From contig NZ_CP109901.1 of NCBI RefSeq assembly GCF_033095805.1, positions 1,860,001 through 1,924,000 on the forward strand: a stretch of 64,000 nt of DNA, read 5' to 3'. The position numbers and the translations under genes were made by a program. Source of the DNA: Serratia sp. UGAL515B_01 (GTDB taxonomy: Bacteria > Pseudomonadota > Gammaproteobacteria > Enterobacterales > Enterobacteriaceae). Numbering within the stretch: position 1 is the stretch's first letter; every line of letters begins with the position of its first letter. Positions 45,682-58,008 of the stretch are shown here, in pieces. The notes under the pieces were generated by a model. It was given only the letters and a program-made list of their open reading frames with translations. It was not told the origin of the DNA and did not search any database.

Positions 45682-46275
45682 ATGCAGCTTAAACGTGTGG
45701 CAGAAGCCAAACTGCCAACACCCTGGGGTGATTTCCTCATGGTAGGATTTGAAGAACTGGCAACCGGGCAGGATCATCTAGCGCTAATATTCGGTGATAT
45801 TTCTGGCGATACGCCAGTACTCTCTCGAGTCCATTCTGAGTGTTTGACCGGCGATGCGCTATTCAGCCTGCGCTGTGACTGCGGTTTTCAACTGGAAGCC
45901 GCTCTAGAACATATCGCTGAAGAAGGACGTGGCATTCTGCTTTATCACCGGCAGGAAGGTCGTAATATCGGGCTGCTGAACAAGATTAGAGCCTATGCTT
46001 TACAAGATAAAGGGGCAGATACCGTAGAAGCTAACCATCAACTCGGTTTCGCTGCCGATGAACGCGACTTTACTTTGTGTTCTGACATGTTCAAGTTACT
46101 GGGTGTTAAGGCGGTTCGGTTGTTAACCAACAATCCGAAAAAAGTCGAAATTCTGAGTGAGGCGGGTATCAATATTACGGAGAGAGTCCCCTTACTCGTT
46201 GGCCGGAATCCCAAAAATGAGCATTATCTTGCCACCAAGGCTGCTAAAATGGGGCACTTGCTGGATAAGAAATAA
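45682..46275 (+). CDS. ribA: GTP cyclohydrolase II
   Basis: First step of riboflavin synthesis: opens the GTP ring to a diaminopyrimidine product. The zinc cysteines are Cys54, 65 and 67 ([19 protein letters not shown]), and [20 protein letters not shown] about 95-115 is the conserved GTP-binding block. The ATG at 45682 is chosen because it gives E. coli's N-terminus ([18 protein letters not shown]) and has GGAGA upstream. Same length as E. coli. Terminator follows. Confidence 0.96.
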   Translation: MQLKRVAEAKLPTPWGDFLMVGFEELATGQDHLALIFGDISGDTPVLSRVHSECLTGDALFSLRCDCGFQLEAALEHIAEEGRGILLYHRQEGRNIGLLNKIRAYALQDKGADTVEANHQLGFAADERDFTLCSDMFKLLGVKAVRLLTNNPKKVEILSEAGINITERVPLLVGRNPKNEHYLATKAAKMGHLLDKK

Positions 46276-46291
46276 AAACGGCTAAAAATCA

Positions 46292-46316
46292 CAAGGGCGC
46301 TAAATTAGCGCCCTTG
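46292..46316. terminator. Inverted repeat after ribA and before acnA stop
   Basis: Twelve-base perfect arms CAAGGGCGCTAA / TTAGCGCCCTTG around a single base; between convergent ribA and acnA, so a likely shared terminator. Confidence 0.75.
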
Positions 46317-46322
46317 TTCCTT

Positions 46323-48995
46323 CTACAGCATCTTCCGAATCACATAGTGAAGAATGCCGTCATTCTGGTAATAAGTGAGTTCATTACTGGTATCTATGCG
46401 GCAAAGAGTGTTAACCACGGCCTGCCGACCATTCGCATAGGTGATATTGACCGGCACCTTCTGCCCGGGTTGCAACGTTTGTAAACCACTGACGCTAATT
46501 TTTTCGTCCCCTATCAACCCCAACGTTTTACGCGTCACATCTTGCGGAAACTCCAGAGGTAGGATCCCCATACCAATCAAGTTGGAACGATGAATGCGCT
46601 CAAAGGACTCGGCAATCACCACTCGTACCCCTAATAAACGCGGCCCCTTGGCAGCCCAGTCACGGCTCGAACCGGAACCATACTCCTTACCGGCAATCAC
46701 CGCCAGCGTTACCTGTTCTTGCTGGTAACGCATAGCGGCATCATAGATAGGCATCTGATTCTGTGAAGGAAGATGAAGGGTATATCCCCCTTCAACGTCA
46801 GGCACCATTTCGTTACGAATACGGATGTTGGCAAATGTGCCTCGCATCATCACTTCGTGGTTACCTCGGCGCGAGCCGTAAGAGTTGAAGTCGTTTACTT
46901 CTACACCATGCTCACTCAGATACCTGCCGGCAGGGCTTTCCCGTTTGATGTTACCTGCAGGAGAAATATGATCGGTGGTCACTGAATCCCCAAGGATCGC
47001 AAGAATACGTGCATGTTTAATATCTTGAAGAGGTTCAGGTTGTGCTTTCATTGTGCTGAAGAAAGGAGGATGGCGGATATAGGTCGAATCCGGTTGCCAT
47101 GGATAAGTCGCTGACCTCGTGACCTCGATCGATTGCCAACTAGCATCGCCGTCAAACACGGCCCCATATTCTTTGTGGAACATCTCGGTACGAACTTGTT
47201 CCACAGCCTGAGCAATCTCCTGAGTGCTAGGCCAGATATCTTTCAGATAGACAGGTTCACCTGCGCGGCCTTCCCCCAACGGCTCATGAGTAAGATCAAT
47301 ATTCATGTTACCAGCCAAGGCATAGGCGACCACTAGGGGTGGTGAGGCTAACCAGTTGGTTTTCACCAATGGATGGATCCGACCTTCAAAATTACGGTTA
47401 CCGGAAAGTACCGCACTCACCGTGAGGTCGCCTTCCCTGATTGCTTGCTCAATGGGGGCGGGAAGTGGCCCAGAGTTACCGATACAGGTAGTACAACCAT
47501 AGCCGACGAGGTTAAAACCCAATCGTTCCAAATAGGGAGTTAAACCTGCTCGATTATAGTACTCGGTCACGACCTTAGAACCAGGGGCCAACGACGTTTT
47601 TACCCAAGGTTTACTCTTTAAGCCTTTTTCCACCGCTTTTTTTGCCACCAGCCCCGCGGCCATCATCACACTAGGATTGGAGGTATTTGTACAGGATGTA
47701 ATGGCAGCAATTACGACTGCACCGGTACTTAGCTCGTGGTTTTCTCCATTCAACGTGAAGTTTTTCACATCTTGCTGCTCTTTTTTATCCCCCCTTTCCA
47801 GTTCAACTGCGGAACTGAATGTTTTTGGCACCAGTGTCAGTGCAACGCGATCTTGTGGGCGTTTAGGTCCAGCCAGACTGGCTTCAACCGTAGACATATC
47901 CAACGTAAGAGTACTGGTGAAAATCGGCTCATCGCCAGGGTTACGCCACAGGCCCTGTGCCTTGGCATAAGCCTCTACCAACGCGATCTGTTCGGCAGTC
48001 CGGCCACTTAGCTTAAGATAACTCAGCGTGACATCATCTACCGGGAAGAAACCACAGGTTGCCCCAAATTCTGGTGACATGTTGGCGATAGTCGCCCGAT
48101 CGGCCAATGGCAAATCAGCCAATCCATCACCATAAAACTCAACAAACTTACCCACTACTCCGTGCTTACGCAGCATTTGTGTCACGGTTAACACCAAGTC
48201 AGTGGCAGTGATCCCCTCCCTTAACTTACCGTTAAGTTTAAAACCCACAACATCAGGAATTAGCATGGAAACGGGTTGGCCGAGCATGGCTGCCTCAGCC
48301 TCTATACCGCCCACTCCCCACCCAAGAATACCGAGGCCATTGATCATCGTTGTATGGGAATCAGTACCGACTAAGGTATCAGGATAGGCAATACGTTTAC
48401 CATTTTCTTCAGTATGCCAGACGGTTTTTCCCAAATATTCCAGATTAACCTGGTGACAAATACCTGTACCAGGAGGTACCACCCGGAAACGATTAAAGGC
48501 TTTTTGCCCCCACCGCAAGAAAGTGTAGCGCTCATGATTGCGTTTCATCTCGATACGAACGTTTTCGGCAAACGCATCGTTATCACCAAACTCATCAACT
48601 GTTACGGAGTGGTCGATTACCAGATCCACCGGAGATAGTGGATTTACCTGGTCGACTTTACCGCCAAGGCGTAGTACCGCTTCACGCATGGCAGCAAGGT
48701 CAACAACAGCGGGTACACCGGTAAAGTCTTGCATCAATACTCGTGCTGGGCGATAGGCGATTTCGCGCTCTGCATGACCGGTTTGCAACCAACCGACAAT
48801 CGCTTTGAGATCCTCCTCCTGTACGGTGTCACCATCTAAATGGCGCAGTAAGTTTTCCAGTAATACTTTTAATGATTTGGGCAGCCGGTCAATATCCCCT
48901 AACTCTCTGGCAGCGAGTGGTAAACTGTAATAGTAATATTCACTATTCAGTACAACCAACTTCTCCATACTCGGTTTACGAAGATCGGGCGACAT
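46323..48995 (-). CDS. acnA: Aconitate hydratase A
   Basis: An 890-residue [4Fe-4S] enzyme interconverting citrate and isocitrate; AcnA is the stress and stationary-phase form in E. coli and its apo-form can bind mRNA. Cluster cysteines lie in AITSCTNTSNPS about 436 and GCTTCIGNSG about 502-505. LGDSVTTDHISPAG about 668 and KEYGSGSSRDWAAKGP about 770 are swivel-domain signatures. The N-terminus (YYYYSLPLAARELGDIDRLPKSLK) matches E. coli AcnA, not AcnB. It stands alone on the minus strand, downstream of cysB. Confidence 0.97.
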   Translation of the reverse strand: MSPDLRKPSMEKLVVLNSEYYYYSLPLAARELGDIDRLPKSLKVLLENLLRHLDGDTVQEEDLKAIVGWLQTGHAEREIAYRPARVLMQDFTGVPAVVDLAAMREAVLRLGGKVDQVNPLSPVDLVIDHSVTVDEFGDNDAFAENVRIEMKRNHERYTFLRWGQKAFNRFRVVPPGTGICHQVNLEYLGKTVWHTEENGKRIAYPDTLVGTDSHTTMINGLGILGWGVGGIEAEAAMLGQPVSMLIPDVVGFKLNGKLREGITATDLVLTVTQMLRKHGVVGKFVEFYGDGLADLPLADRATIANMSPEFGATCGFFPVDDVTLSYLKLSGRTAEQIALVEAYAKAQGLWRNPGDEPIFTSTLTLDMSTVEASLAGPKRPQDRVALTLVPKTFSSAVELERGDKKEQQDVKNFTLNGENHELSTGAVVIAAITSCTNTSNPSVMMAAGLVAKKAVEKGLKSKPWVKTSLAPGSKVVTEYYNRAGLTPYLERLGFNLVGYGCTTCIGNSGPLPAPIEQAIREGDLTVSAVLSGNRNFEGRIHPLVKTNWLASPPLVVAYALAGNMNIDLTHEPLGEGRAGEPVYLKDIWPSTQEIAQAVEQVRTEMFHKEYGAVFDGDASWQSIEVTRSATYPWQPDSTYIRHPPFFSTMKAQPEPLQDIKHARILAILGDSVTTDHISPAGNIKRESPAGRYLSEHGVEVNDFNSYGSRRGNHEVMMRGTFANIRIRNEMVPDVEGGYTLHLPSQNQMPIYDAAMRYQQEQVTLAVIAGKEYGSGSSRDWAAKGPRLLGVRVVIAESFERIHRSNLIGMGILPLEFPQDVTRKTLGLIGDEKISVSGLQTLQPGQKVPVNITYANGRQAVVNTLCRIDTSNELTYYQNDGILHYVIRKML

Positions 48996-49278
48996 AGCTT
49001 CTCCATTAATTATGCAACGACAGGATAATTACTGAGATTACATTTAAAGATAACACAAACATTATGCATCATTTATTTAACAATGTGATTTCATCGTAAC
49101 AAGAGATGATGCAATTCAAACAGAAGACAAGATAGGGTTAGTAATGCGGAATATCTGACAGAGAAAAAATAATCAGGCTTGTATCTTCTGGTACAAATAG
49201 TTAAATGACAAAGCCTAATATCTTATGTGTAAAAATAAAATGAAGGGATGTAAGCAAGTGCCTCCTCTACGAAAAATG

Positions 49279-50256
<978 letters not shown>

Positions 50257-50501
50257 TTAGACCATCCTAGGGTAATCACTGCGAACAGTAACAAGCCTCA
50301 TCACAGCGATTTCACATAGGTGCCGAAGAAAACGCCGTTGTTAATAAGCTTTAATCATAAGAAAATTTTTTATATAACTACTATATCACGTCGCAACATC
50401 AAGTATAGGTAGGTGCCATGTCATGATAACGATTATTTCATATAACGATCAACGGCAAACCTTTCTCCGTAAAGAATATTTAGCAGTAGAAGAGTTGGAC
50501 C

Positions 50502-50527
50502 AAAAAAAACCAGCTTTTTGAGCTGGT
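50502..50527 (-). terminator. Rho-independent terminator of topA
   Basis: Minus-strand stem ACCAGCT / AGCTGGT with a 5-base loop followed by a run of eight T (plus-strand A run at 50502-50509). It lies 27 bases beyond the topA stop codon. Confidence 0.9.
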
Positions 50528-50553
50528 CTTGTCATGGGGAAAACAAATCGAGA

Positions 50554-53151
50554 TTACTTTTTACTTTCTACCCACTTACCATCGATGTAAAAAACAGACC
50601 ACCCAGTAGCTTTACCCTCTTTCTCAGAGGAAACATACTGCTGTTTGGTCTTACGGCTGAAGCGCACCATTGCTTTGTTACCTTCTGGGTCGTTAGCCGG
50701 TGCTTCGGCTAAATAACGCAACTTCTCCGGCAACCTATCTTTAAATCTTACCAGCTCTTCCACCAACGGGGCGCGGGTTTCGCGAGATTTAGGAAAGGTA
50801 TTGGCCGCGAGGAAAACGCCTGCTGCACCATCGCGTAATACGAAGTAGGCATCAGATTTTTCACATGGCAATTCAGGCAGTGGTACTGGATCTTCTTTTG
50901 GCGGAGCAACCTCACCATTGCGAAGGATCTTACGCGTATTCTTACAGTTTTCGTTGGTACATCCCATGTATTTACCGAAACGTCCCATTTTCAGGTGCAT
51001 TTCAGAGCCACATTTTTCACATTCGACTATTGGACCATCGTAGCCCTTCAGTCGGAATTCGCCCTCTTCAATCTCGTAACCATCACAAGCCGGATTATTA
51101 CCACACACATGCAACTTACGCTGGCTATCGATAAGATAGCTGTCCATAGCAGTGCCACATTTCTGGCAGCGACGGCGTGCACGCAAGGCGTTAGTTTCGG
51201 CATCATCCCCTTCTAGAATATTGAGAACTTCTGCTTCAGGCACCAGATTGATGGTGGTTTTACAACGCTCTTTTGGCGATAACGCATAACCAGAACACCC
51301 GAGGAACACACCGGTGCTGGCAGTACGTATCCCCATTTGACGGCTGCAGGTTGGACAGCCAATACTGGTTATCACCATCTGGTTAGGGCGCATTCCACCC
51401 TCTTCAGGATCTTTCTCTGCAGTCTCTAGCTGTTCGCTGAATTCTGCAAAAAATTCGTCAAGCACCACTTTCCATTCAGCATGATTTTTAGCGACCTGAT
51501 CAAGACTGTCTTCCATGCGCGCCGTAAAATCATAGTTCATCAGTTCACGAAAGTTTTCTTCCAAACGATCGGTTACGATTTCACCCATTTTTTCAGCATA
51601 GAAACGCCGATTTTCAGCTCTAACATAACCACGATCCTGAATAGTGGAAATGATCGACGCATAGGTTGAAGGCCGACCAATACCACGCTTTTCAAGTTCT
51701 TTAACCAATGAAGCTTCACTGTAACGCGCCGGCGGCTTGGTAAAGTGCTGACTTGGGATCAGTTTTTGAAGATCCAGAACGGTACCCACTTCAACAAATG
51801 GCAAAGTGCGATCTTCATCACCTTTACGCAGTGCTGGCATCACTTTGGTCCAACCATCGAAACGCAATGTTCGGCCTTTAGCACGAAGCTGGAAATCCCC
51901 TGCTTTCACTGTCAAGGTGGTTGAATCGTACTGCGCAGGCGTCATCTGGCAGGCCACAAACTGACGCCAGATAAGTTGATAAAGCTTCTGTGCATCCGCT
52001 TCCATGTCCTTCAATTGTTCGGCGAGTACGCTAACATCTGAAGGACGGATAGCCTCGTGCGCTTCCTGAGAGTTTTCTTTACTGCTGTATTGATTGGCGG
52101 CCTTCGGCAGGTATTTGTCACCAAAATTGTCACCGATATAACCGCGTACCATGTTAAGCGCATCTTGACTAAGGTTGGTGGAGTCAGTACGCATATAGGT
52201 GATGTGACCCGCTTCATACAAACGCTGAGCCATCATCATGGTTTTCTTTACACCAAAGCTCAGACGAGTACTGGCTGCCTGCTGCAAGGTAGAGGTGATG
52301 AAAGGCGCTCCCGGCTTACTGCTGGTCGGTTTGTCTTCACGATCCAGTACGGTATAACGCGCTTTTTCCAACAACGCTATAGCTGCATGAGTCTGCTCAC
52401 GATTAACAGGTTTGAACGGCTTATCGTGGACGTGAGTCACTTCCATCTGCAACGCGGTTTCACCCTTCGCCAACAGATCGGCATGCAACTCCCAGTACTC
52501 TTCCGGCACAAACGCTTTGATGTCGCGCTCTCGCTCCACAACCAGACGCACCGCAACTGACTGTACCCGGCCAGCAGAAAGACCACGGGCAATTTTTTTC
52601 CACAGCAATGGTGAAACCATGTAACCCACAACGCGATCCATAAAACGACGCGCCTGTTGTGCATTGACACGGTTTATATTCAGTTCACCAGGCGCTTCAA
52701 ACGCCTGCTGAATGGCGTTTTTAGTGATTTCGTTAAACACAACGCGGCTAAATCGTTTTTCGTCTCCACCGATCACTTCCCGCAGGTGCCAAGCAATGGC
52801 CTCTCCTTCGCGGTCAAGGTCAGTTGCGAGATAAATATGGTCGGCATTTTCTGCCAACAGTTTCAGCTCAGCAACAACTTTTTCTTTGCCGGGGAGAATT
52901 TCGTAATGCGCTTTCCAACCATGGTAAGGATCAACGCCCATACGATTGACAAGCGCCGTCTTTTCGTCTTTCTTGACTTTCTTTTTTGCTTTGTCTTCGC
53001 TCGAATCAGCGCTCTTTTTGCTCGCTGAGCCACTGGTTGGTAAATCACGGATATGACCAACGCTGGATTTCACCACGTAGTCACTTCCTAAATATTTATT
53101 AATAGTTTTGGCTTTTGCCGGGGACTCAACTATTACGAGAGCTTTACCCAT
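50554..53151 (-). CDS. topA: DNA topoisomerase I
   Basis: An 865-residue type IA topoisomerase that relaxes negative supercoils. The Toprim domain is at the N-terminus ([15 protein letters not shown], with DREGE near residue 113), and the active Tyr lies in YMRTDSTN about residue 319. Three C-terminal four-cysteine zinc ribbons appear at about 600-740 (CPTCSRQMG...[11 protein letters not shown]...[11 protein letters not shown]...C), then zinc-ribbon-like repeats to the end. Full length. Supercoiling-dependent regulation is typical but not read here. Confidence 0.97.
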   Translation of the reverse strand: MGKALVIVESPAKAKTINKYLGSDYVVKSSVGHIRDLPTSGSASKKSADSSEDKAKKKVKKDEKTALVNRMGVDPYHGWKAHYEILPGKEKVVAELKLLAENADHIYLATDLDREGEAIAWHLREVIGGDEKRFSRVVFNEITKNAIQQAFEAPGELNINRVNAQQARRFMDRVVGYMVSPLLWKKIARGLSAGRVQSVAVRLVVERERDIKAFVPEEYWELHADLLAKGETALQMEVTHVHDKPFKPVNREQTHAAIALLEKARYTVLDREDKPTSSKPGAPFITSTLQQAASTRLSFGVKKTMMMAQRLYEAGHITYMRTDSTNLSQDALNMVRGYIGDNFGDKYLPKAANQYSSKENSQEAHEAIRPSDVSVLAEQLKDMEADAQKLYQLIWRQFVACQMTPAQYDSTTLTVKAGDFQLRAKGRTLRFDGWTKVMPALRKGDEDRTLPFVEVGTVLDLQKLIPSQHFTKPPARYSEASLVKELEKRGIGRPSTYASIISTIQDRGYVRAENRRFYAEKMGEIVTDRLEENFRELMNYDFTARMEDSLDQVAKNHAEWKVVLDEFFAEFSEQLETAEKDPEEGGMRPNQMVITSIGCPTCSRQMGIRTASTGVFLGCSGYALSPKERCKTTINLVPEAEVLNILEGDDAETNALRARRRCQKCGTAMDSYLIDSQRKLHVCGNNPACDGYEIEEGEFRLKGYDGPIVECEKCGSEMHLKMGRFGKYMGCTNENCKNTRKILRNGEVAPPKEDPVPLPELPCEKSDAYFVLRDGAAGVFLAANTFPKSRETRAPLVEELVRFKDRLPEKLRYLAEAPANDPEGNKAMVRFSRKTKQQYVSSEKEGKATGWSVFYIDGKWVESKK

Positions 53152-53570
53152 ATTTACCTTTACCTGATTTATTGCTTCATATTAAAGAAGCCGTTTATCT
53201 CGCCGTACCGCGGCAATCATATCTCTTTTTTATATTGCGGTACTCTGGCTGGAGATCAACATATTTTTTATAACGGTTGCCCAACTGGTCAACCTAAACG
53301 CAAGTTGTCGACTCTACTTGCTCAATTCGCATCCACAACTCTTTCTCGTCTTAAGACCCCACAGAGCGTAAACACCCCCCCAGAGTCACAAAATCCCACA
53401 CTCTACCTGATAAAAAACGACGCGCAACCTAATTAACTCGGGAAACGGCATTTCACCGATAACAACCGAAATCACTCACCATGAAGGTATTAAGTAAACC
53501 TTAGTCGGTTTGCGGATAAACGCGAACCAGCGGTAGAATGCATAGAGATTTTTTGTCTGGAGTAGAATAA
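53152..53570. other. Intergenic region topA to yciN
   Basis: About 420 bases holding the divergent promoters of topA and yciN. TTGCGG and TAGAAT with an 18-base spacer around 53510-53540 are a candidate yciN promoter. No gene or repeat was recognised. Confidence 0.4.
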
Positions 53571-53822
53571 ATGCGAGCCAATACTCAGCCAATTGAACGC
53601 GAAGCGCTGTTAACAGAAGCAAATAACATCATCCGTCAACACGAGGATTATCTTCATGGCATGATAGCTACCGGTGTTGAACAAAAAGGCAGCGTTTTGG
53701 TTTTTAGCGGTGAATTTTTTTTAGATCCTGATGGATTACCAACGATAAAGACTACCGCCGTATTTAATATGTTTAAACATCTGGCCCATATGCTTTCAGA
53801 GAAATATCACCTGTCTGATTGA
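53571..53822 (+). CDS. yciN: DUF2498 protein YciN
   Basis: An 83-residue protein of unknown function, the same length and text as E. coli YciN ([22 protein letters not shown], then [18 protein letters not shown]). A GGAG site lies before the ATG. No membrane segment. It stands between divergent topA and convergent sohB. Confidence 0.93.
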   Translation: MRANTQPIEREALLTEANNIIRQHEDYLHGMIATGVEQKGSVLVFSGEFFLDPDGLPTIKTTAVFNMFKHLAHMLSEKYHLSD

Positions 53823-53964
53823 ACATCAAAATCGGGGGGCATTTACCCTCCGTAAAATTGTCTATCGCCACGCACATTCGGCAACAAAGAGCGAAGCCCA
53901 CAGACTTGCCGATTCACACAGCTAACGCTTCTCTAGCTTGAATAGCAACGGTATATAACACGAT

Positions 53965-55011
53965 TTAGATAAGAGGTTTTTCACCACGTTGCCACCAACG
54001 CAACAACAAACGATCGACGCTTTCCGCCGCACTGCCAGTAAAACGTTCAACCATACGTTTACGACGCGCATATCGCACACCAATGACCTCATGGTTTTCC
54101 ATTTCAGCAATCAGTAAATCATCACTGGTCCCCACTGCATCGATCAACCCTTTGTCTTTTGCCTGCGAACCAAACCAGTGTTCGCCGGTTGCTACGCTGT
54201 CAATATCCAGAGAAGGGCGTTGCTGATGAACAAATTGCTTGAACAGTTCGTGAGTTTCGTTCAAGTCTTCACGGAATTTTTCACGTCCTTGTTCCGTATT
54301 TTCACCAAACAATGTTAATGTCCGTTTGAATTGCCCAGCGGTGTGCAGCTCAACATCGATATCGTTCTTTTTCAGCAAACGATGGAAATTGGGTATTTGT
54401 GCCACCACACCAATCGACCCGATAATGGCGAAAGGAGCCGCCACAATACGATCGGCAACACACGCCATCATGTAGCCACCACTGGCCGCAACCTTGTCCA
54501 CCGCAACCGTAAGGCGAATGCCACCTTTACGCAAACGTTCCAATTGAGAGGCTGCCAAGCCATAACCGTGCACAACACCTCCCGGGCTTTCAAGACGCAG
54601 TAACACCCCATCCTTGGTTGTTGCAACGGCCAAAACAGCAGATATCTCTTCACGTAATGAGGTGACTTCATGCGCATCCATACTACCTTTAAAATCAATA
54701 ACATAAAGACAAGGTTTTGTGACCTCTACAGCACCAGATTTCGCACGCTGTTTCTTCAGTTTTTCGTCAGCCTTATTTTGCTTTTTAAACTGCTTGCTCC
54801 AAGCTTTTTGCTCCGCGGCACCCATACGTGAAAGACGCATTTCACGCTGCATTTCACGATACTGTTCACCCAGATCGGTAAGTTGCAGTTCCCCTTTTTG
54901 CTGGGCTTTGCGCTGCCCAAGACTGACCGCCAGTAATGCCAGCGCTGCAATGGCAATCACCACCGTGGCAACTTTAGCCAGAAACAGGCCATAAATAGAA
55001 ATAAACTCCAC
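53965..55011 (-). CDS. sohB: Inner-membrane peptidase SohB (S49 family)
   Basis: A 348-residue signal-peptide-peptidase-like enzyme. N-terminal membrane segment (residues 7-28), then a cytoplasmic linker rich in Lys/Glu, and the S49 core with LLRLESPGGVVHGYGLA about 140-157 and the Ser nucleophile in DKVAASGGYMMAC about 177-188; a Lys general base follows about residue 230. In E. coli, SohB suppresses high-temperature lethality of degP mutants. Standalone; convergent with yciN. Confidence 0.94.
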   Translation of the reverse strand: MEFISIYGLFLAKVATVVIAIAALALLAVSLGQRKAQQKGELQLTDLGEQYREMQREMRLSRMGAAEQKAWSKQFKKQNKADEKLKKQRAKSGAVEVTKPCLYVIDFKGSMDAHEVTSLREEISAVLAVATTKDGVLLRLESPGGVVHGYGLAASQLERLRKGGIRLTVAVDKVAASGGYMMACVADRIVAAPFAIIGSIGVVAQIPNFHRLLKKNDIDVELHTAGQFKRTLTLFGENTEQGREKFREDLNETHELFKQFVHQQRPSLDIDSVATGEHWFGSQAKDKGLIDAVGTSDDLLIAEMENHEVIGVRYARRKRMVERFTGSAAESVDRLLLRWWQRGEKPLI

Positions 55012-55477
55012 AGATCCCGCCTTAATTTACAGTTTGTTTGAGTGACTTAACTTATTTTAACCAATCTGTATTGCGACTGTCGCGGTCAAATGAAAATTAC
55101 TTGTTTTCTTTCCCGTCTACGGTAACTAAGTGATACCCAAATGGCCTCTAGACTGTGTCCTTTAATCGCCAGTGACGCTTGCGTTAAGTTGTAGTAAGAG
55201 TACTGCCTATAAGTAACGCAGCAACAAGTAGGCTAGGAATCAATTTGAAGGCTATTGACAATAGAGCCAAAGGGTGAGCCAAGTATATTTCTTGTGACAT
55301 AAGAATCACGACCCTGTAGGCTTGATATTGGAGATGAATTTTTTCAGGCAATACAATGCCTGTTGTGAATTAAAAAATTAATTCACAGTAGTGCACCGCA
55401 GTCGTCAAGGCTGGGAGCTTTTTGCTGGCAGCACACTTTCATCTGGTACATCCTGAATCATAACGTGAGGAACATCT
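55012..55477. other. Intergenic region sohB to yciK
   Basis: About 465 bases between divergent genes, mostly AT-rich, with no convincing frame. It should hold both promoters. A TACCCAAATGG...CAATTTGAAGG pairing around 55134-55250 may be a worn palindromic repeat, but it is too weak to call. Confidence 0.35.
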
Positions 55478-56239
55478 GTGCATTACCAACCCAAACACGA
55501 TTTGCTCAAACAACGTATTATTCTGGTCACTGGAGCGAGTGACGGTATCGGTCGCGAAGCCGCGCTGACTTACGCACGTTTTGGAGCGCAATTGGTGTTG
55601 TTGGGACGAAGTGAAGGTAAACTTCGGGCCGTGCAAGCTGAAATTGCCACCTATGGTGGCCCTCAGGCCCACATCATTACTTTCGATTTGCTGGAAGCCT
55701 CATCTGAAAACTGCCAAAAAGTAGCTGATGATTTGGCGCAGCATGTATCGCGTCTTGATGGCGTACTGCACAATGCTGGTCTGCTGGGTGATATTATCCC
55801 GATGGCAGAACTTTCGATGAAAGTCTGGGACGAAGTCATGCAAGTCAACGTTAATGCAACATTTATGTTAACCCAAGCGCTATTACCGCTACTGCTGAAA
55901 TCAAATTCAGGATCTTTGGTCTTTACCAGTTCCAGCGTTGGTCGTAAAGGGCGTGCCAATTGGGGCGCTTATGCCGTTTCCAAATTTGCTACCGAAGGTA
56001 TGATGCAGGTATTAGCCGACGAGTATAAAAACCTCAATTTGCGCGTAAACTGTATCAATCCCGGTGGCACACGTACTCAAATGCGCGCATCTGCATTTCC
56101 TGACGAAGATAAAAACAGACTGAAAACACCCGCCGATATCATGCCACTTTATTTGTATTTAATGGGTGATGATAGCTGTAAAAAAACCGGTATAAGCTTC
56201 GATGCACAACCCAATCGTCAACCCGGTGCAGCCGAATAA
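55478..56239 (+). CDS. yciK: Short-chain dehydrogenase YciK
   Basis: A 253-residue SDR oxidoreductase; the substrate is unknown. Cofactor motif TGASDGIG about residue 19, catalytic Ser in FTSSSVGR about 147, and YAVSK about 160 (Tyr and Lys) are all present. Translation begins with GTG, with TGAGG upstream. The stop is 13 bases before btuR, so the two are co-transcribed as in E. coli. Confidence 0.95.
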   Translation: MHYQPKHDLLKQRIILVTGASDGIGREAALTYARFGAQLVLLGRSEGKLRAVQAEIATYGGPQAHIITFDLLEASSENCQKVADDLAQHVSRLDGVLHNAGLLGDIIPMAELSMKVWDEVMQVNVNATFMLTQALLPLLLKSNSGSLVFTSSSVGRKGRANWGAYAVSKFATEGMMQVLADEYKNLNLRVNCINPGGTRTQMRASAFPDEDKNRLKTPADIMPLYLYLMGDDSCKKTGISFDAQPNRQPGAAE

Positions 56240-56252
56240 GGAACAGTTGAAT

Positions 56253-56843
56253 ATGGCGGAAAATCGTCACCAACAACGTCAGCAGCGTATCAAAGAACAG
56301 GTGGATGCCCGTATTGCCGCCGCACAAGAAGTCCGTGGTTTGTTACTGGTTTTTACCGGTAATGGCAAAGGAAAAACAACCGCCGCCTTTGGTACCGTCA
56401 CGCGCGCAATAGGTCATGGCATGAAAGCTGGCGTGATCCAGTTCATCAAGGGGCAATGGCCAAATGGCGAAAAAAACTTACTGCAACAGCATGGTGTTGA
56501 ATTTCAAGTGATGGCAACCGGTTTTACTTGGGAAACACAGGATAAAGAGAGTGACAAAGCAGCCTGTCAGGCGGTTTGGCAGCACGCTAAACGCATGTTA
56601 GCCGATGACACTCTGGACCTGGTTTTGATGGATGAACTCACTTATATGGTAAGTTATGGCTACTTGGCGTTGGAGGAGTTAGTCGAGGCGTTGGATCAGC
56701 GGCCCGCACACCAAACTGTGATCATTACCGGCCGTGGCTGCCATCGCGACTTACTGGAACTGGCAGATACCGTGACGGAAATGCGCCCAGTGAAACATGC
56801 CTTTGAGGCCGGAATCAAAGCGCAACAAGGTATTGATTGGTAG
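56253..56843 (+). CDS. btuR: Cob(I)yrinic acid a,c-diamide adenosyltransferase BtuR
   Basis: A 196-residue cobalamin adenosyltransferase of the CobA/CobO type, which makes adenosylcobalamin from corrinoid and ATP. The P-loop GNGKGKTT lies about residue 36, and the tail GRGCHRDLLELADTVTEMRPVKHAF is the family end. The ATG at 56253 is used because AAGGAA precedes it and gives E. coli's length; a longer frame from 56202 overlaps yciK. It is paired with yciK. Confidence 0.95.
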   Translation: MAENRHQQRQQRIKEQVDARIAAAQEVRGLLLVFTGNGKGKTTAAFGTVTRAIGHGMKAGVIQFIKGQWPNGEKNLLQQHGVEFQVMATGFTWETQDKESDKAACQAVWQHAKRMLADDTLDLVLMDELTYMVSYGYLALEELVEALDQRPAHQTVIITGRGCHRDLLELADTVTEMRPVKHAFEAGIKAQQGIDW

Positions 56844-56910
56844 TCAGACCTTACCGCAAGCTCTGAAGCCCGTATTCTAGATTGTCAGGCGTTTGAGAAG
56901 CAAAACATGC

Positions 56911-56942
56911 CATGGCCGTGCCTGATATCAGGCACGGCCATG
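56911..56942. terminator. Perfect 32-base palindrome between btuR and rluB
   Basis: Two 16-base arms joined without a spacer, beginning CATGGCCGTGCC and ending GGCACGGCCATG. Very G/C-rich and lies between convergent btuR and rluB; it acts most likely as a two-way terminator although no T run follows. Confidence 0.6.
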
Positions 56943-56950
56943 CAAACCGC

Positions 56951-57856
56951 TTAGCTGCGTTTTAAGGATTTTGCCGGTTTACCGGGTTTGCTGCCCGGTG
57001 TACCACGTCGATTGCCGGAAGCAACCTGACTGTGACGTTTTACCGCTCGGCGGATCTGATTGGCTTTTACCCGGCGACGTTCACGCTCTACAGGTAATTT
57101 GCTGACGGTTTCCGGCTTCAATTCCACCAGCTCCCGCAGATAATTGATGGCTGGCAGATCGAGTTCAGTCCAACCGCCACGAGGTAATCCTTTGGGGAGG
57201 TCGATATCGCCATAACGAACACGGATCAGGCGGCTCACCTGAACACCGACGGCTTCCCACAGGCGACGAACTTCACGGTTCCGCCCTTCTGTCAGCGTAA
57301 CGTTGTACCACTGATTAATCCCTTCACCACCTTGGAAACTGATGGTACGGAATGCAGCAGGACCATCTTCCAACTGTACACCACGATTAAGTTGTTTCAC
57401 TTTCTCATCATCAATCTGACCGAACACTCGCACAGCGTATTCACGCTCAACCTCACGGCTTGGGTGCATCAAGCGATTAGCCAGCTCGCCGTCCGTGGTA
57501 AACAACAATAAGCCGGAGGTATTCACGTCCAAACGCCCTACTGCCACCCAACGTGAACCACGCAGTTTTGGCAACCGATCGAATACCGTCGGGCGGCCTT
57601 CAGGATCGCTGCGAGTACAAAGCTCACCTTCAGGTTTATAGTAAGCCAACACGCGGCAAACGGACTCTTCAGATTCTTTGATTGAAACCACATGGCCATC
57701 TATACGAATTTTCATCGCAGGATTAACCTCTACGCGGTCACCCAGTTTGGCAATTTTGCCGTCTACACTGACACGGCCAGCCTCGATGATGGTTTCTATT
57801 TCACGACGCGAACCATGACCAGCACGCGCTAAAACTTTCTGTAACTTTTCGCTCAT
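56951..57856 (-). CDS. rluB: 23S rRNA pseudouridine(2605) synthase RluB
   Basis: A 301-residue pseudouridine synthase that modifies position 2605 of 23S rRNA. An N-terminal S4 RNA-binding domain (residues 1-60) precedes the catalytic core with [14 protein letters not shown] about 107-120 containing the essential Asp. [31 protein letters not shown] text continues the family. The basic C-terminal tail ([16 protein letters not shown]) is disordered-like. Length near E. coli's 291. Confidence 0.95.
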   Translation of the reverse strand: MSEKLQKVLARAGHGSRREIETIIEAGRVSVDGKIAKLGDRVEVNPAMKIRIDGHVVSIKESEESVCRVLAYYKPEGELCTRSDPEGRPTVFDRLPKLRGSRWVAVGRLDVNTSGLLLFTTDGELANRLMHPSREVEREYAVRVFGQIDDEKVKQLNRGVQLEDGPAAFRTISFQGGEGINQWYNVTLTEGRNREVRRLWEAVGVQVSRLIRVRYGDIDLPKGLPRGGWTELDLPAINYLRELVELKPETVSKLPVERERRRVKANQIRRAVKRHSQVASGNRRGTPGSKPGKPAKSLKRS

Positions 57857-58008
57857 TGAGCAACCTCTAGTGTCGCCTTCACAGGCGTCGGGGGGGACTT
57901 TACCGCTGCACGAGTGAGAACCGTAGCGGTAAAGATTATCTCTTGGTAATAATCAGTCATCCATTATAAAGGCTTTATCCCTTATTGGCACCGACTTCAT
58001 CAGGCAGT

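Noticed and set aside
50421..50445. GATAACGATTATT upstream of cysB, Fur-like hexamers
   Set aside because: Only loosely matches; cysB is not a known Fur target.
55134..55250. Worn inverted pairing TACCCAAATGG ... CAATTTGAAGG and a stretch resembling part of the element near 13009
   Set aside because: Matches are short and interrupted; not enough to call a repeat or a mobile-element end.
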